Positions 1 to 9,098 of a DNA stretch of 16,299 nt are shown here, piece by piece (the stretch's first letter is position 1; the number at the start of each line of letters is the position of its first letter). A program made the position numbers and the translations under genes. The stretch is from positions 1 to 16,299 of the forward strand of contig JNEM01016579.1 in NCBI GenBank assembly GCA_000697335.1. The letters run 5' to 3'. The notes under the pieces are model-generated. The model did no database searches. It was not told the DNA's origin and worked only from the letters and a program-made list of their open reading frames with translations. The DNA is from Conidiobolus incongruus B7586. Taxonomy: Eukaryota; Entomophthoromycota; Entomophthoromycetes; Entomophthorales; Conidiobolaceae.

Positions 1-1115
1 TAATATAAGTTAAATAATAAATATTCCATATAAATAAATAAAAGTTAAAATATAATATCTATATTAATAATTATAAAAATCAAAATATATCAAAATTTAA
101 GCTCATATAAAAATATTAGTATATTATAAAATTATATAATATTAATTAGATTTGATTATAAAATAGATAAATAATATCTAACTTATAATATTGTATAGGT
201 TATAATGAAATCAAATAAAATACTTAATAGAGGAATAATATATTCTTTTTATAAATATCAAATTTAGATAAGAATAATATGCTTTATGTTAATTAATATA
301 AATAATTGCCAGGCAAGGAAATAAAGTTATAATGAAACAAAACACAATTTATTTCAAAATATCAAATTAATATTAATTGAATTTTTTGTGTAATAGGATA
401 TAAAGGTTTTCATTTTTATATTAATATATTAAGAAATAATAATTATTATGAAATATATTTATCTAAAGACTTAAAATAATGAATAATTTGGCAATTAAGT
501 CGATTTTTATTGACAACTTATTTAAAAATGATAATAAAATCATAAAAAAACTGAGGTTATGATACTTTTGAGTGTTTGACTAAATAAAATCGACTTGTCT
601 CTTCCTTTTGAGTTAATAATCAAATTTTAGACTTAATATAATCATATTGGAAAAAATATTTGTATAGTTAATATCTAGCAAATATTTAAATTTATACTTA
701 TATCACTGCCCAAATTAATAAAATATTAGAGTACTTTTTATATAAGAAATAATGTAAAAAAGTTTTTTTTATAAAATATATGATAGTAAAATACTTTATA
801 TCAAAATATGAGTAAACAATAAAACTTTAAAAATCTTTTATTAATTTATGATTATTGAATATCAAATATTAAGTATATATAAACTTACGAATAATAGGTT
901 AAACTATATTAATCTCGTTTTTAATATTGTAATATTTAATTATTTTTTGTTATATATTCTTAAAACATTAATAAAATCATATTATTTGATAAGTAATGTT
1001 GAATTATATCATATTATTAATAAAAAATGCAATATATTCTTATTTGATTTGATATTAGATCTTTTATACGGACCATACCAAATATGTTAATATTGAAATA
1101 AATCAATAATTTAAA
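1..1115. other. AT-rich intergenic DNA, no gene seen
   Basis: I see no supportable gene here. The longest open frame (848-1090) codes for a run of Ile, Asn, Tyr, Leu and Phe, as expected from random AT-rich DNA, with no recognisable motif. A handful of CpG dinucleotides occur (for example near 500, 590, 887, 914 and 1069), in contrast with the right half of the window. Confidence 0.6.
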
Positions 1116-1187
1116 TTATCTCAATTTTTATCAAAATTGATAAGTTTTTAAGATAATCAAAAATTAACATCTTATCAAATCCTTATC
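1116..1187. promoter_or_regulatory. GATA-site cluster upstream of the first ferritin gene
   Basis: Six GATAA or TTATC pentamers lie in 72 bases: 1116-1120, 1128-1132, 1139-1143, 1152-1156, 1172-1176 and 1183-1187. A seventh, at 1280-1284, abuts the CCAAT box. Elsewhere in the window the motif is sparse. GATA-type zinc-finger factors bind this core; in fungi such factors control iron and nitrogen genes (Fep1/SreA/Urbs1 and AreA types). A role in iron control of the adjacent ferritin gene is inference. The second ferritin gene has a matching cluster at 4082-4140. Confidence 0.6.
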
Positions 1188-1274
1188 AATTGATCAATAT
1201 AAATCACTCCACAAATCAAGTTTATTTGATATGTTACCAAATTGAATAGATTAATTACATCATAAATTATTTTG

Positions 1275-1348
1275 ATTGGTTATCAAATAAATTTAAATGG
1301 AAATGAAGTTTTGGAAAAATCTATGAAAGAAATATAAATAGTGAGTCA
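1275..1348 (+). promoter_or_regulatory. Core promoter of first ferritin gene: inverted CCAAT box with GATA site, TATA box
   Basis: ATTGG (inverted CCAAT) at 1275-1279 is directly followed by TTATC at 1280-1284. TATAAATA lies at 1333-1340, 88 bases before the start codon. TGAGTCA at 1342-1348 matches an AP-1/Gcn4/Yap-type bZIP site, but it lies just downstream of the TATA box and may be chance. The CCAAT-to-TATA and TATA-to-ATG distances match those of the second ferritin gene to within two bases, which supports this as a real promoter. Confidence 0.65.
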
Positions 1349-1420
1349 GATTCTCAAATTTAAAGTATCACCAAGTGAATTTTAGAATAAAATATTTTAA
1401 TCTCAGTCACATAACACATA

Positions 1421-1945
1421 ATGGCTTCAGCTTTAGCTCGTCAGAATTTTGCTGCCGCTTCTGAAGAAGGCGTCAACCAACAGATTAATATGGAATACCG
1501 TGCTTCAATGGTATATGCTTCTATGGCTGCTTACTTCGATCGTGATAACGTCTCACTTCCTGGACTTGCCAAGTTCTTCCGCAAGAGCAGTCATGAAGAG
1601 CGCGACCACGCTGAGAAATTGACTGATTACTTGAATCAAAGGGGAGGACGTGTTCAAATTCAAACAATTGACGGACCTGATGTAGAATTCGAGTCAGCTG
1701 TTTCTGCTGTTCAACTTGCTCTCCAGTTAGAGAAAGATGTTAATCGCTCTCTTCTTAACCTCTTTAAGATCGCTGAGCAACACAATGATGGCCAGATGTC
1801 CAACTTTATTCAAACAGAATATCTTCAAGAGCAAGTGGAAGCAATTAAACAACTTAGCGATTACGTCACTCAGCTCAATCGTGTCGGCGGTGATGGACTT
1901 GGTCTTTACCTTTGGGATCAAAACCTTCTAAAGAGTTTGGACTAA
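1421..1945 (+). CDS. Ferritin, H-type, copy 1 (altered three-fold channel)
   Basis: This is an intron-less 174-residue ferritin, the usual length for a H-type subunit. Ferritins form 24-subunit cages that oxidise Fe2+ with oxygen and store it as mineral; with no signal peptide visible, this one is probably cytosolic. The ferroxidase ligands are all present, by alignment with human H ferritin: Glu25, Tyr32, Glu60, His63, Glu104 and Gln138. The motif around 57-67 (SHEERDHAEKL) is diagnostic. The residues matching the acidic ring of the three-fold iron channel (human Asp131 and Glu134) are Asn128 and Gln131, so that ring is neutralised, although Glu133 sits nearby. The start is the first ATG of the frame, 88 bases after the TATA box. 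It is a tandem paralogue of the gene at 4334, about 80% identical. It contains many CpGs and is much richer in GC than its surroundings. Confidence 0.98.
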   Translation: MASALARQNFAAASEEGVNQQINMEYRASMVYASMAAYFDRDNVSLPGLAKFFRKSSHEERDHAEKLTDYLNQRGGRVQIQTIDGPDVEFESAVSAVQLALQLEKDVNRSLLNLFKIAEQHNDGQMSNFIQTEYLQEQVEAIKQLSDYVTQLNRVGGDGLGLYLWDQNLLKSLD

Positions 1946-4081
1946 GTGTTGACACTTTAATTTGTAATTATATATCAATTATCATTAATAACATCAATAA
2001 ATCAAATAATTATAATTATCATATCATTTATATGGATCATTTGAGCATATTAAGCTATATTTATTGTTTGAATCAACCCAATATCGTTTTATATTCACCC
2101 AAGGATAAGGTCTTGTACTTTAATTTTTTTCACTATATATAACGCAATTAAACTGAATGTTCAATATTTCTAGCAAAATATTTAATGTGGATTTATATAT
2201 TAACAAATAGGATATTTAAAATATGAAATGATATACCTATTATTGAATACAACTTGGCTCCAACATGAACCTTGTCAATTTCAAATAATTATATTAGTGT
2301 ATACTAATATAATTAAAATTTGAATTATTGTATTAATAAGCCTTTTTGTTTGTTAGTGCTAGGATTCTACCTTGCGGATCTAATCTTTTTGCTTAATCAT
2401 GGAAAATAGAATAGAAATTAATTGGTTTATTCAGTAACGTTTATCAGATAACCCCCTATATACTCCATAGGTTTAATCTAATAAACTTTAGATATCCAAG
2501 ATGAATATGAGCTATTATGAATTTGTTTAATTATCAATATCATCCAATCATATAATAAAATTTTATTGAAACTCATGATTAACATTGTATATAGATGTTG
2601 TATCGATTTGTTGGCTAAGAGTATATTTGAACTTGAATGGCTTGTATAGCACATATAGCGAATTCGATTACTCATGAAATATATGTCGTTGTTCAGCTAT
2701 TCATATTTCATTGAAACCAGGTATAGAAATTGTTTTTTAAATTCTGATATATTCTTTGGTTATGTAATAAAATTGGTATTTGATCTTTATTCAATATTCT
2801 TTTTCAACTCTCTGATTACTATTACCTTCTGGCTATATTATTTGTTTAAATATTATAATGACAAGAAATTTATTCGATATAACATCATGAGTTGCTCTAA
2901 ATATCAGGTGATTCTTTACTGTATTTTATTCAATATCTACACTAAAATATATTTGCTGATTGATCTAGATTTGAACTTTCCAATATTTCTCATACTCTAA
3001 CAAAAACTACTTCAAATTCAGGTGGATCAGTAATGGAAAGTAAAAGGGAATATCCATTTTCCTACAATTTATCAAATTGTATGTGTTAAATAAATCATTG
3101 ACATTGTAAAAATATTAATATTATTGGAAAGTACCCTTAATTATTAAACTTTGATTGCTTAAATATTTTATTTAACTTAGTAGGGTTTAATTTTTGATTA
3201 ATTTCGAGTTATAATAAATGTAATCAAACTCCTACAGCATATTAAGAAACATCACAAGTATAAAAATATCGAAGGATTTAAATTTTACATAGGTCATTAT
3301 TTTGTTTCCTCCCTAGTCGTCTATTGAGTTATAATTTATTCAGCTAAAATTTTATAAAAAATTATATTGAAAAATTGGTATAGTTTAAATTTGAGGATAG
3401 GAAGTTGGCTATGTCTATACAATTAATATTATATAAATATAATATTGGTAAAGAAACCCTTTAATAAGAATTATTTTATCGCTAAATGAATCAACTATTC
3501 AACTGATTAACATGACCCATTATGGGTATATTCAAAATTCCAAATCAATTATGAAGAACCGATCACATATATTAAAAACCAGGATATATTAATAAAGTAA
3601 TGTGCATCACCAAATTTTTAATAGATTGATAAGATAAAAATTCAAAAGATAACCTGGTAATAGATATCTTTTTAAGCTTGGTAAATTTAATTTTCTAATA
3701 AATGATTCAATATGTCAATATATTAGGATAATATTATATTGTAATTAAAATATTTCTCTAAACATATTATATTACAGTTATATTTTTTAGTCAATTTTAA
3801 ACCCCTTTTAGTCCAATATTTGCTATAATTTAATAATTTTATAAAATTAATGATTAAATTAAAATGTTAAATTCAGTTAGTATATTTGTTAAATAAAACT
3901 AAAAAATGCTAAATTTTTACTATTTTTATAAAACTAAGATAAATATTAATATGAAATTTTATACATTGATTTTAATTGGTTAAAAACGGAGTGAGGTCGG
4001 CCCTGATAATCTAGGATATGTGAAAAGAATAATGATTGGATGAGACAATTGATATAAAATTTTGTGTTAGTTAGAAAAATT
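1946..4081. other. Intergenic DNA between the ferritin genes
   Basis: No supportable gene is seen in these 2.1 kb. An open frame at 2674-3000 (108 codons, plus strand) is dominated by hydrophobic and aromatic residues and matches nothing I recognise; AT-rich DNA yields such frames by chance. Parts of 2240-3000 are a little richer in GC and contain CpGs, so a decayed gene cannot be excluded. A strong hairpin lies at 2287-2314 and is listed separately. Confidence 0.5.
2287..2314. repeat. Perfect 12-bp inverted repeat with 4-base loop
   Basis: The arms AATTATATTAGT (2287-2298) and ACTAATATAATT (2303-2314) pair perfectly around the loop GTAT. After a short bulge, TTCAAAT on the left and ATTTGAA on the right add about seven more pairs. 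It could be a small transposon remnant, a cruciform-prone site or part of a transcript end 340 bases after the first ferritin gene; nothing here decides between them. Confidence 0.6.
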
Positions 4082-4140
4082 GATAATCATTATCTTGATC
4101 GTTATCAGTGTAGATAATGATTGAGATAAAAAATAGATAA
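4082..4140. promoter_or_regulatory. GATA-site cluster upstream of the second ferritin gene
   Basis: Six GATAA or TTATC pentamers lie in 59 bases: 4082-4086, 4090-4094, 4102-4106, 4113-4117, 4125-4129 and 4136-4140. A seventh, at 4193-4197, overlaps the CCAAT box. Both orientations are present, as in the cluster before the first ferritin gene. Binding by a GATA factor is expected from the motif; the identity of the factor and the signal it follows are inference. Confidence 0.65.
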
Positions 4141-4188
4141 TAAGGTGATTTTTCTCATTAAAATAATCATTTTGTTTGGGAAGATTTG

Positions 4189-4255
4189 ATTGGATAATGT
4201 TGGGAAATGAAATCATGATGGTTGGAAATTGAAATCAATAGAATGAATATAAAAG
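4189..4255 (+). promoter_or_regulatory. Core promoter of second ferritin gene: inverted CCAAT box fused to GATA site, TATA box
   Basis: ATTGG at 4189-4193 shares its last base with GATAA at 4193-4197. TATAAAAG lies at 4248-4255, 59 bases after the start of the CCAAT box and 86 bases before the start codon. The first ferritin gene has 58 and 88 for the same distances. The hexamer context TTTGATTGG is identical at both genes. Confidence 0.65.
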
Positions 4256-4333
4256 CCCCAAATTCATCATTTTGTTAATTGTCAATTAATTTTTTTAAAT
4301 ATTAATAATTTTTATTAATAATCAATAATTAAA

Positions 4334-4858
4334 ATGTCTGCTGGATTAGCTCGTCAAAATTTCTCCTCTGCCTCTGAAGAAGGTATTAACCAACAAATCA
4401 ACATGGAATACCGTGCCTCTTTTGTCTATGCTTCAATGTCTGCTTTCTTCGCCCGTGATAACATTGCTCTCCCTGGTCTTGCCAAATTCTTCCGCAAGAG
4501 CAGCCACGAAGAAAGAGAACATGCCGAAAAATTGACTGACTACTTGAACCAAAGAGGCGGTCGTGTCCAGTTACAAACAGTTGATGGACCCCAAGTCGAA
4601 TTCGACTCTGCCGTTGCTGCTGTTCAACTTGCCCTCCAACTTGAAAAGGATGTCAATAAGTCTTTATTGAACCTCCACAAGATTGCTGATGAACATAACG
4701 ACCCCCAAATGTGCGACTTTATTGAATCTGAATTCTTAAATGAACAAGTTGAAGGTATAAGCCAGTTAGCCAATTACGTCACACAACTTAACCGCGTCGG
4801 TGGTGATGGTCTCGGTCTCTACCTCTGGGACCAAAACTTACTCAATAGCTTGAATTAG
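4334..4858 (+). CDS. Ferritin, H-type, copy 2 (canonical channel)
   Basis: This intron-less gene codes for 174 residues and is a tandem, same-strand paralogue of the ferritin at 1421; about 35 residues differ. Ferroxidase ligands are complete: Glu25, Tyr32, Glu60, His63, Glu104 and Gln138. Unlike copy 1 it keeps Asp128 and Glu131, the equivalents of human Asp131 and Glu134 that line the three-fold channel through which Fe2+ enters, and has Cys127 where human H ferritin has Cys130. It should therefore be a fully competent iron-oxidising cage subunit, and could co-assemble with copy 1 (inference from family behaviour and similarity). No signal peptide is visible. The start is the first ATG, 86 bases after a TATA box, and the stop is TAG. 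An A-rich stretch with AATAAA-like signals follows within about 70 bases. Confidence 0.98.
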   Translation: MSAGLARQNFSSASEEGINQQINMEYRASFVYASMSAFFARDNIALPGLAKFFRKSSHEEREHAEKLTDYLNQRGGRVQLQTVDGPQVEFDSAVAAVQLALQLEKDVNKSLLNLHKIADEHNDPQMCDFIESEFLNEQVEGISQLANYVTQLNRVGGDGLGLYLWDQNLLNSLN

Positions 4859-6199
4859 ATTCCTTGCATCCCTCATGATTCGACTATAAATATTTGTAAT
4901 ATTATATTTTTATCTAAAAAAATAAAAAAGATATATAAAAATGAAAATAACATCTACTTATTCAGGTAATAACATTAATAATATTAAATATAGGGTATAA
5001 CTCAATAGAGCCAACTTTTAATGGATACCGTGGATATAGATCTTCAAGTCAAGCTATTTCAAAAAAATTCAACTTTTAAAAACCTTGACAATGAGAATAT
5101 GTGGAATTTGGTTAATTTAGTATATTATATTAAATTTATATTGTGTTTTCATATTAATGTGGATAACTATCACCAAAGTAAATTCAACACATCATCCAGA
5201 ATCTTTATAGATGTGTGCTAAAATTTGATCATCTTAACTGAATATAACCAATAAGAAATAACACTTTAAATTTTTTTTGATCTATATCAAATTTAAAATT
5301 TTTGGCAATATTATTGTCTTTAAGTTGTTAGTAAATATTGGCCCGACCTTAAATAATCGAATGGATGGATATTTTGAATTTATAAATATCGCTCAAATAA
5401 TTTAGCTTAGTCATGCAGTATCCATCTTTTGTATTTCAGATTCGGCACGACTTATTTTTTCCACAATAACTATACATTTTTCGATCTTCTATAGTATTTG
5501 ATTAATATACAATGATCTAATGGTTAATCATTTTATAGTTTTTCACTTAAACTCTTGTTAAATATATAGTGTTTTTGAAATAGAATAAGATAATATCAGA
5601 GTAATTATTTTCAATTAATCCTTCTGAATAAAAATGATTATCAAAGTGAAATGTGCTAGTGGTATAATGATTGCCATTTATCAGATGATGGTATTCATTT
5701 CATATATTAATGAAAAAATTACGTAATATTTAAATCCTAGTGTATTTAATAACTAATGGATTTTATAGGAATCAGATCTAACCATTGTATGCTATTTCAT
5801 ATTCAATTTTTAGGATTATAATCATTTTATTCAATTTGTTTGATTGTTAAATATTGTATTCTTAATATATATTTATTGATTTTGCAATTGTAACAAATTT
5901 GAATTAAAAAGTATTTCATATTTTAGTTATCTCAGATATATTTAAAATTTTTAAATAAATTGTAGTAGTTTTAAATTTGACTTTTCTAATTTATTATACT
6001 GGTGTTAGGAATATATATTAATTTTTTACATTAAATTTAAATAGTAAAATAATGTGCTATATCCAATCATAAAACAAAATTTCATTAAATTCAATCAATG
6101 GCTCAAATAATTAAAAAAAATGTTGCTTTATTAAACAATCTAAATAATCATATATCATAATGAATATGTCTAATGATATTTCATTGAGTAAATAAAAAT
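4859..6199. other. Intergenic DNA, no convincing gene
   Basis: The first 70 bases are A-rich and likely hold the polyadenylation signal of ferritin copy 2. An open frame at 5021-5221 (66 codons) has a start that looks slightly codon-like but becomes AT-driven and matches no family I know. Around 5340-5490 GC is somewhat higher and several CpGs occur, with GATGGATA and its inverse TATCCATC about 50 bases apart. No gene model can be supported. Confidence 0.5.
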
Positions 6200-6781
6200 T
6201 TATAACTTAATTTTGTAAGCATGTTTGTCTGATTTACAACCGTGACAAATTTTTCTATTTGAATAATTATAAATTAAACACTTTGTACATAGCCAATCCT
6301 GGATTTGCAATTTAAAAATTGGTAGTGTCTCCTTAATACTAGTATCGCAATGGAAGCATGAAGTTCTCGCCCTGAAATTGAGCTGATTACAAAATTTACA
6401 ATACCATTGACCAGGCGGATTATGCATCAATTTGTAGTCTTTGAATAGTTCAGGCATGCTGGTGATATCAATGGGGTCTCCCTCAGCCGTGGTTTGAATA
6501 AATTTGAAGATTTTGGAGTGAGATTTCGAAGTATTGGGCTCTTGAAAGTATAGATTTTTGTCTTTAACCTTTTTTATAAATCTTTGTCTGTAGTCACAAT
6601 TCGTTAGACGTTGTTTGGGAATTTCACTTTTATTATCCCCATTATTACTATTGTGGTTGTTGCTACAATTTCGTATTATATAATAATTGAATATCGTGTT
6701 TATTTGATTTGTTGGTTTTAGATGATATTTGAGGGTATTTAATAATTTCATTAATTTACTATTTTTTGAGTATAAAATCAA
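6200..6781 (-). CDS. Protein with two RanBP2-type zinc fingers, possibly mitochondrial
   Basis: This 193-residue protein carries two C4 zinc fingers of the RanBP2 (zf-RanBP) type near its C-terminus. Finger 1 is Trp126-x-Cys128-x2-Cys131-x10-Cys142-x2-Cys145; finger 2 is Trp163-x-Cys165-x2-Cys168-x10-Cys179-x2-Cys182. Each has the family's Asn in the middle (Asn135, Asn172), a residue that in RNA-binding members helps contact single-stranded RNA. Residues 1-37 contain several Lys/Arg and no Asp or Glu, like a mitochondrial targeting sequence; an Asn-rich linker (38-50) follows. RNA binding in mitochondria is inference. The chosen start is the first Met; Met11 would also serve. The gene is transcribed away from RPF1, with 402 bases between the two start codons. 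I do not recognise a specific orthologue. Confidence 0.85.
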   Translation of the reverse strand: MILYSKNSKLMKLLNTLKYHLKPTNQINTIFNYYIIRNCSNNHNSNNGDNKSEIPKQRLTNCDYRQRFIKKVKDKNLYFQEPNTSKSHSKIFKFIQTTAEGDPIDITSMPELFKDYKLMHNPPGQWYCKFCNQLNFRARTSCFHCDTSIKETLPIFKLQIQDWLCTKCLIYNYSNRKICHGCKSDKHAYKIKL

Positions 6782-7183
6782 TTATTTAATCAAAATTGCA
6801 ATATTCGAATATTATCCAATTATCATATTTTTATTTTTTAATCTATTAATTGCATTTTATGGGATTAAACTGGAAAAGTATATAGTTAGATATATTTTCA
6901 ATTTTAAAGTTATGTTTTGAAATAAAAATAGATGAAATAATTATGACAAAATATTAAAAACTTAGAATAACTGTCATTATTAAGAATAGAAATATATATA
7001 TATATATATATCAAAAAAAAATTAATCCATTAAGTAATAAGACCTTATATATGTAATTGGAACAGAGGATTATCCCATAAATTTCTATTCATAAAAATTA
7101 AATTAAAGACAATTTTATTCTAGGATATAAACAACTATTCAGTCATTAAAAAATATTATTTTATATAAACAAATTTAACAAAA
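6782..7183. promoter_or_regulatory. Shared intergenic region of a divergent gene pair
   Basis: These 402 bases lie between the start codons of the zinc-finger gene (minus strand) and RPF1 (plus strand), so both promoters should be here. I see AT-rich TATA-like strings on both sides (for example around 6879-6885 and 7160-7168) but none with the spacing seen at the ferritin genes, and no GATA cluster. An (AT)n run sits in the middle. Confidence 0.45.
6992..7011. repeat. AT dinucleotide microsatellite, about 10 units
   Basis: An uninterrupted alternating AT run of 20 bases lies in the divergent promoter region and is followed by a run of eight A. Such runs are common in AT-rich genomes and vary in length between individuals. 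Confidence 0.9.
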
Positions 7184-8440
7184 ATGGTAGAAAAAAAGGG
7201 AAAACTTAATATTAATGATATAAAGAGTAAAATCAATCGTCAACAAGCTTATTTAAAGCTTAAAAAACAAAAGATGGACGAGAAGAGAGAGTTGAGACTG
7301 AAGAGAAAGAAGGAAGAATTAGCTAACCCCGAAAAGAAAGAAGTAATATATTATTATTTTTACTATTAAAAATTATTAAAAGTTTGCCAATGTTTTTTAG
7401 AAACGTTTAGCAGAAAATATTACTAAAACTATTGAAAATACTCGTGAACATGACGATACTATGGTTGATAATGATCCAGATGTAATTAATAAAATAGTTG
7501 TTATTGAATTTGTTATTAATATATATTTAATTGATCAGGTATTGGAAGAAGAAGCTATAGACGATTTTAGTGAGTATTTCAACGGTGCACCTCCTAAAAT
7601 GCTAATTACAACTAGTGCCAATGCTCACGGTGTAAGTATAAGATATTCATGCGAGCTATATCATTGAATTAACATCAAATTTTTAAAATAGAGAATCTAC
7701 GACTTTTGTAATGAATTAATTGATATTTTTCCCAATTCTGAATTCATTAAGAGAGGAAAAAATTTTGAAATTAAGCAAATTGTCCAATTTTGTATTAATA
7801 GAAACTATACCGATTTAATGATTGTTAATGAAGATAAGAGAGTTCCAAGTAATTCACCAAATTATATTATGTTATTGAGTTATTTATATTAATTAATGTT
7901 TTAGATGCTATAACACTTGTACATTTACCTAATGGTCCTACTGCCTATTTTAAACTTTCCAGTGTCAAATTGAACTCTGAGATTCATGTATGAAATTATA
8001 CCATTTATAAGTTTAATTTACTAATTTTTAATTTGCTAGAATCATGGCAGATCCACTCATCACCAGCCTGAAATTATTTTAAACAATTTCAATACACGAT
8101 TGGGTCATACAATTGGTAGAATGTTTAATGCGCTCTTTCCTCATGTTCCCGAATTCCAGGGTAGACAAGTGTGTACCTTCCATAATCAGAGAGATTTCAT
8201 CTTTTTCAGGAGACATCGTTATGAGTTTGTAAGTGGTGAGAGGGCCAATCTTCAGGAAATAGGACCCAGATTTACACTTAAACTCAGATGGCTTCAGAAA
8301 GGAACCTTTGATCCTGATAATGGTGATTATGAATGGAAACATAAGGTATACCAATTCTTTATCAACTATATATTCCCTTCATTAATATATTTTTATTTTA
8401 GACCGATATGGAAACTAGTAGACGTCGTTTCTTTTTATGA
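7184..8440 (+). CDS. RPF1: Ribosome production factor 1 (Brix domain), seven exons
   Basis: Rpf1 is a nucleolar Brix-domain protein needed for 27S pre-rRNA processing and assembly of the 60S subunit. I join exons 7184-7342, 7401-7481, 7539-7631, 7692-7848, 7905-7987, 8040-8345 and 8402-8440 by GT-AG introns of 58, 57, 60, 56, 52 and 56 bases, giving 305 residues (yeast Rpf1 295, human 349). Residues 1-80 are Lys/Glu-rich, probably helical. The Brix domain starts near KMLITTS (100-106) and includes [50 protein letters not shown] and [16 protein letters not shown] (266-281). The C-terminal [10 protein letters not shown] matches the conserved Rpf1 end, so TGA is a true stop here. These motifs separate it from Imp4, Brx1, Ssf1 and Rpf2. 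The start context is A-rich (ACAAAAATGG). Confidence 0.97.
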
Positions 8441-8516
8441 GCTAATTTATTTAATTATAGAATTTCATTTAAAAATCATTACATATTTATTTTCCTTATT
8501 AATCCTATAGAATTCC

Positions 8517-8522
8517 AATAAA
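8517..8522 (+). terminator. Candidate polyadenylation signal of RPF1
   Basis: AATAAA lies 77 bases after the RPF1 stop codon in a T-rich, A-rich setting. In so AT-rich a genome a single hexamer is weak evidence, but position and lack of another nearby gene end favour it. Confidence 0.4.
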
Positions 8523-8660
8523 AATTGTAAAAATAATGTATTTTTTGAATTTCGAATTCATTTCAGATTTATATAATCTGAGATATTAAATCATGCATTA
8601 TTTTTGAAATAATAAGCTAATTTGATATAAAAAATGACAATTAAATTTAGTAAGAGAACT

Positions 8661-9015
8661 TCAATAATCAGTTTCATAAGACTGAGCACTATTAATACTA
8701 TTGCCGTTATTATCAACATCAGTTATATAGTCATTATCATCAGGGCTATTATCGGTGATTTCAAAGTAACCAGGATTTGGATGATAATCAGTAAAGGTTC
8801 ATCTTCTGTTCATGCTTCGAGTAAATATCTCTTGTTGTGACAGTCTTGTCTGGATAATATTGGATTTTTTAGTCATCCTGGAGATTTTTTAAGCTCTAAT
8901 TTTACCATGCTAATATTCTTATCTGGACAAACAACTCCTACCTTGTTAGATCCAGATTTTGTAGCGTTTGTACTGTAAGGTGCTGATCCTCTTGAACAAT
9001 ATGACTAGTTGTCAT
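8661..9015 (-). pseudogene. Unrecognised minus-strand gene candidate with one intron and an in-frame TGA
   Basis: This stretch is clearly richer in GC than its flanks and keeps CpGs. A minus-strand ATG at 9015-9013 lies about 90 bases after TATATAAA (9106-9099), close to the spacing at the ferritin genes. Exon 1 (9015-8942) can be joined through a 64-base GT-AG intron (8941-8878) to exon 2, giving 50 codons that end at TGA (8801-8799). The same frame then stays open for 45 more codons to a TGA at 8663-8661; this tail (TFTDYHPNPGYFE and onward) is rich in Asp, Asn and Ser and looks like true coding sequence. A second minus frame over about 9005-8875 is also open. I know no family that fits. 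It may be a pseudogene, a gene with a further intron, or a fast-evolving orphan. It is tail to tail with RPF1. Confidence 0.4.
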
Positions 9016-9098
9016 CTTTAGAGTTCCTTTAATTTTCTTTTTATTAAATTGATAGAATAAGAGATTAGTATTTAAAGTTGATTCTCAGGTTGGATTGA

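Noticed and set aside
848-1090. 80-codon open frame upstream of ferritin copy 1
   Set aside because: Ile/Asn/Tyr/Leu-rich chance frame with no motif.
1250-1284. HapX-type bipartite site (CCAAT with GAT about 12 bases on) at the ferritin CCAAT boxes
   Set aside because: A GAT lies near that distance at copy 1 but not at copy 2, so the pattern is not shared.
1341-1420. Possible iron-responsive element (CAGTGN loop hairpin) in the ferritin 5' leaders
   Set aside because: The copy 1 leader has CAGTCA, not CAGTGN, with no flanking stem; the copy 2 leader has nothing similar. Control by promoter elements is better supported.
2674-3000. 108-codon open frame on the plus strand with several hydrophobic stretches
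   Set aside because: Composition is that of AT-rich random DNA (Ile, Phe, Tyr, Leu, Asn), with no family signature or promoter of the type seen at the real genes.
5021-5221. 66-codon open frame after ferritin copy 2
   Set aside because: Only the first third looks codon-like; no homologous motif, and length is within chance for this composition.
5651-5712. tRNA-like start: TAGTGGTATAATG at 5657-5669 resembles a tRNA A box (Gly or Glu type)
   Set aside because: No B box with GGTTCRANTCC follows at the right distance and no acceptor stem closes the fold. At most a very decayed tRNA relic.
8079-8354. 91-codon minus-strand open frame inside RPF1
   Set aside because: It lies antisense to the conserved Brix exon, whose plus-strand frame is certain.
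8661-8801. TGA read as Trp (altered code) to explain the minus-strand orphan
   Set aside because: RPF1 ends with TGA right after its conserved C-terminus, and Trp in ferritins, RPF1 and the zinc-finger gene is always TGG.
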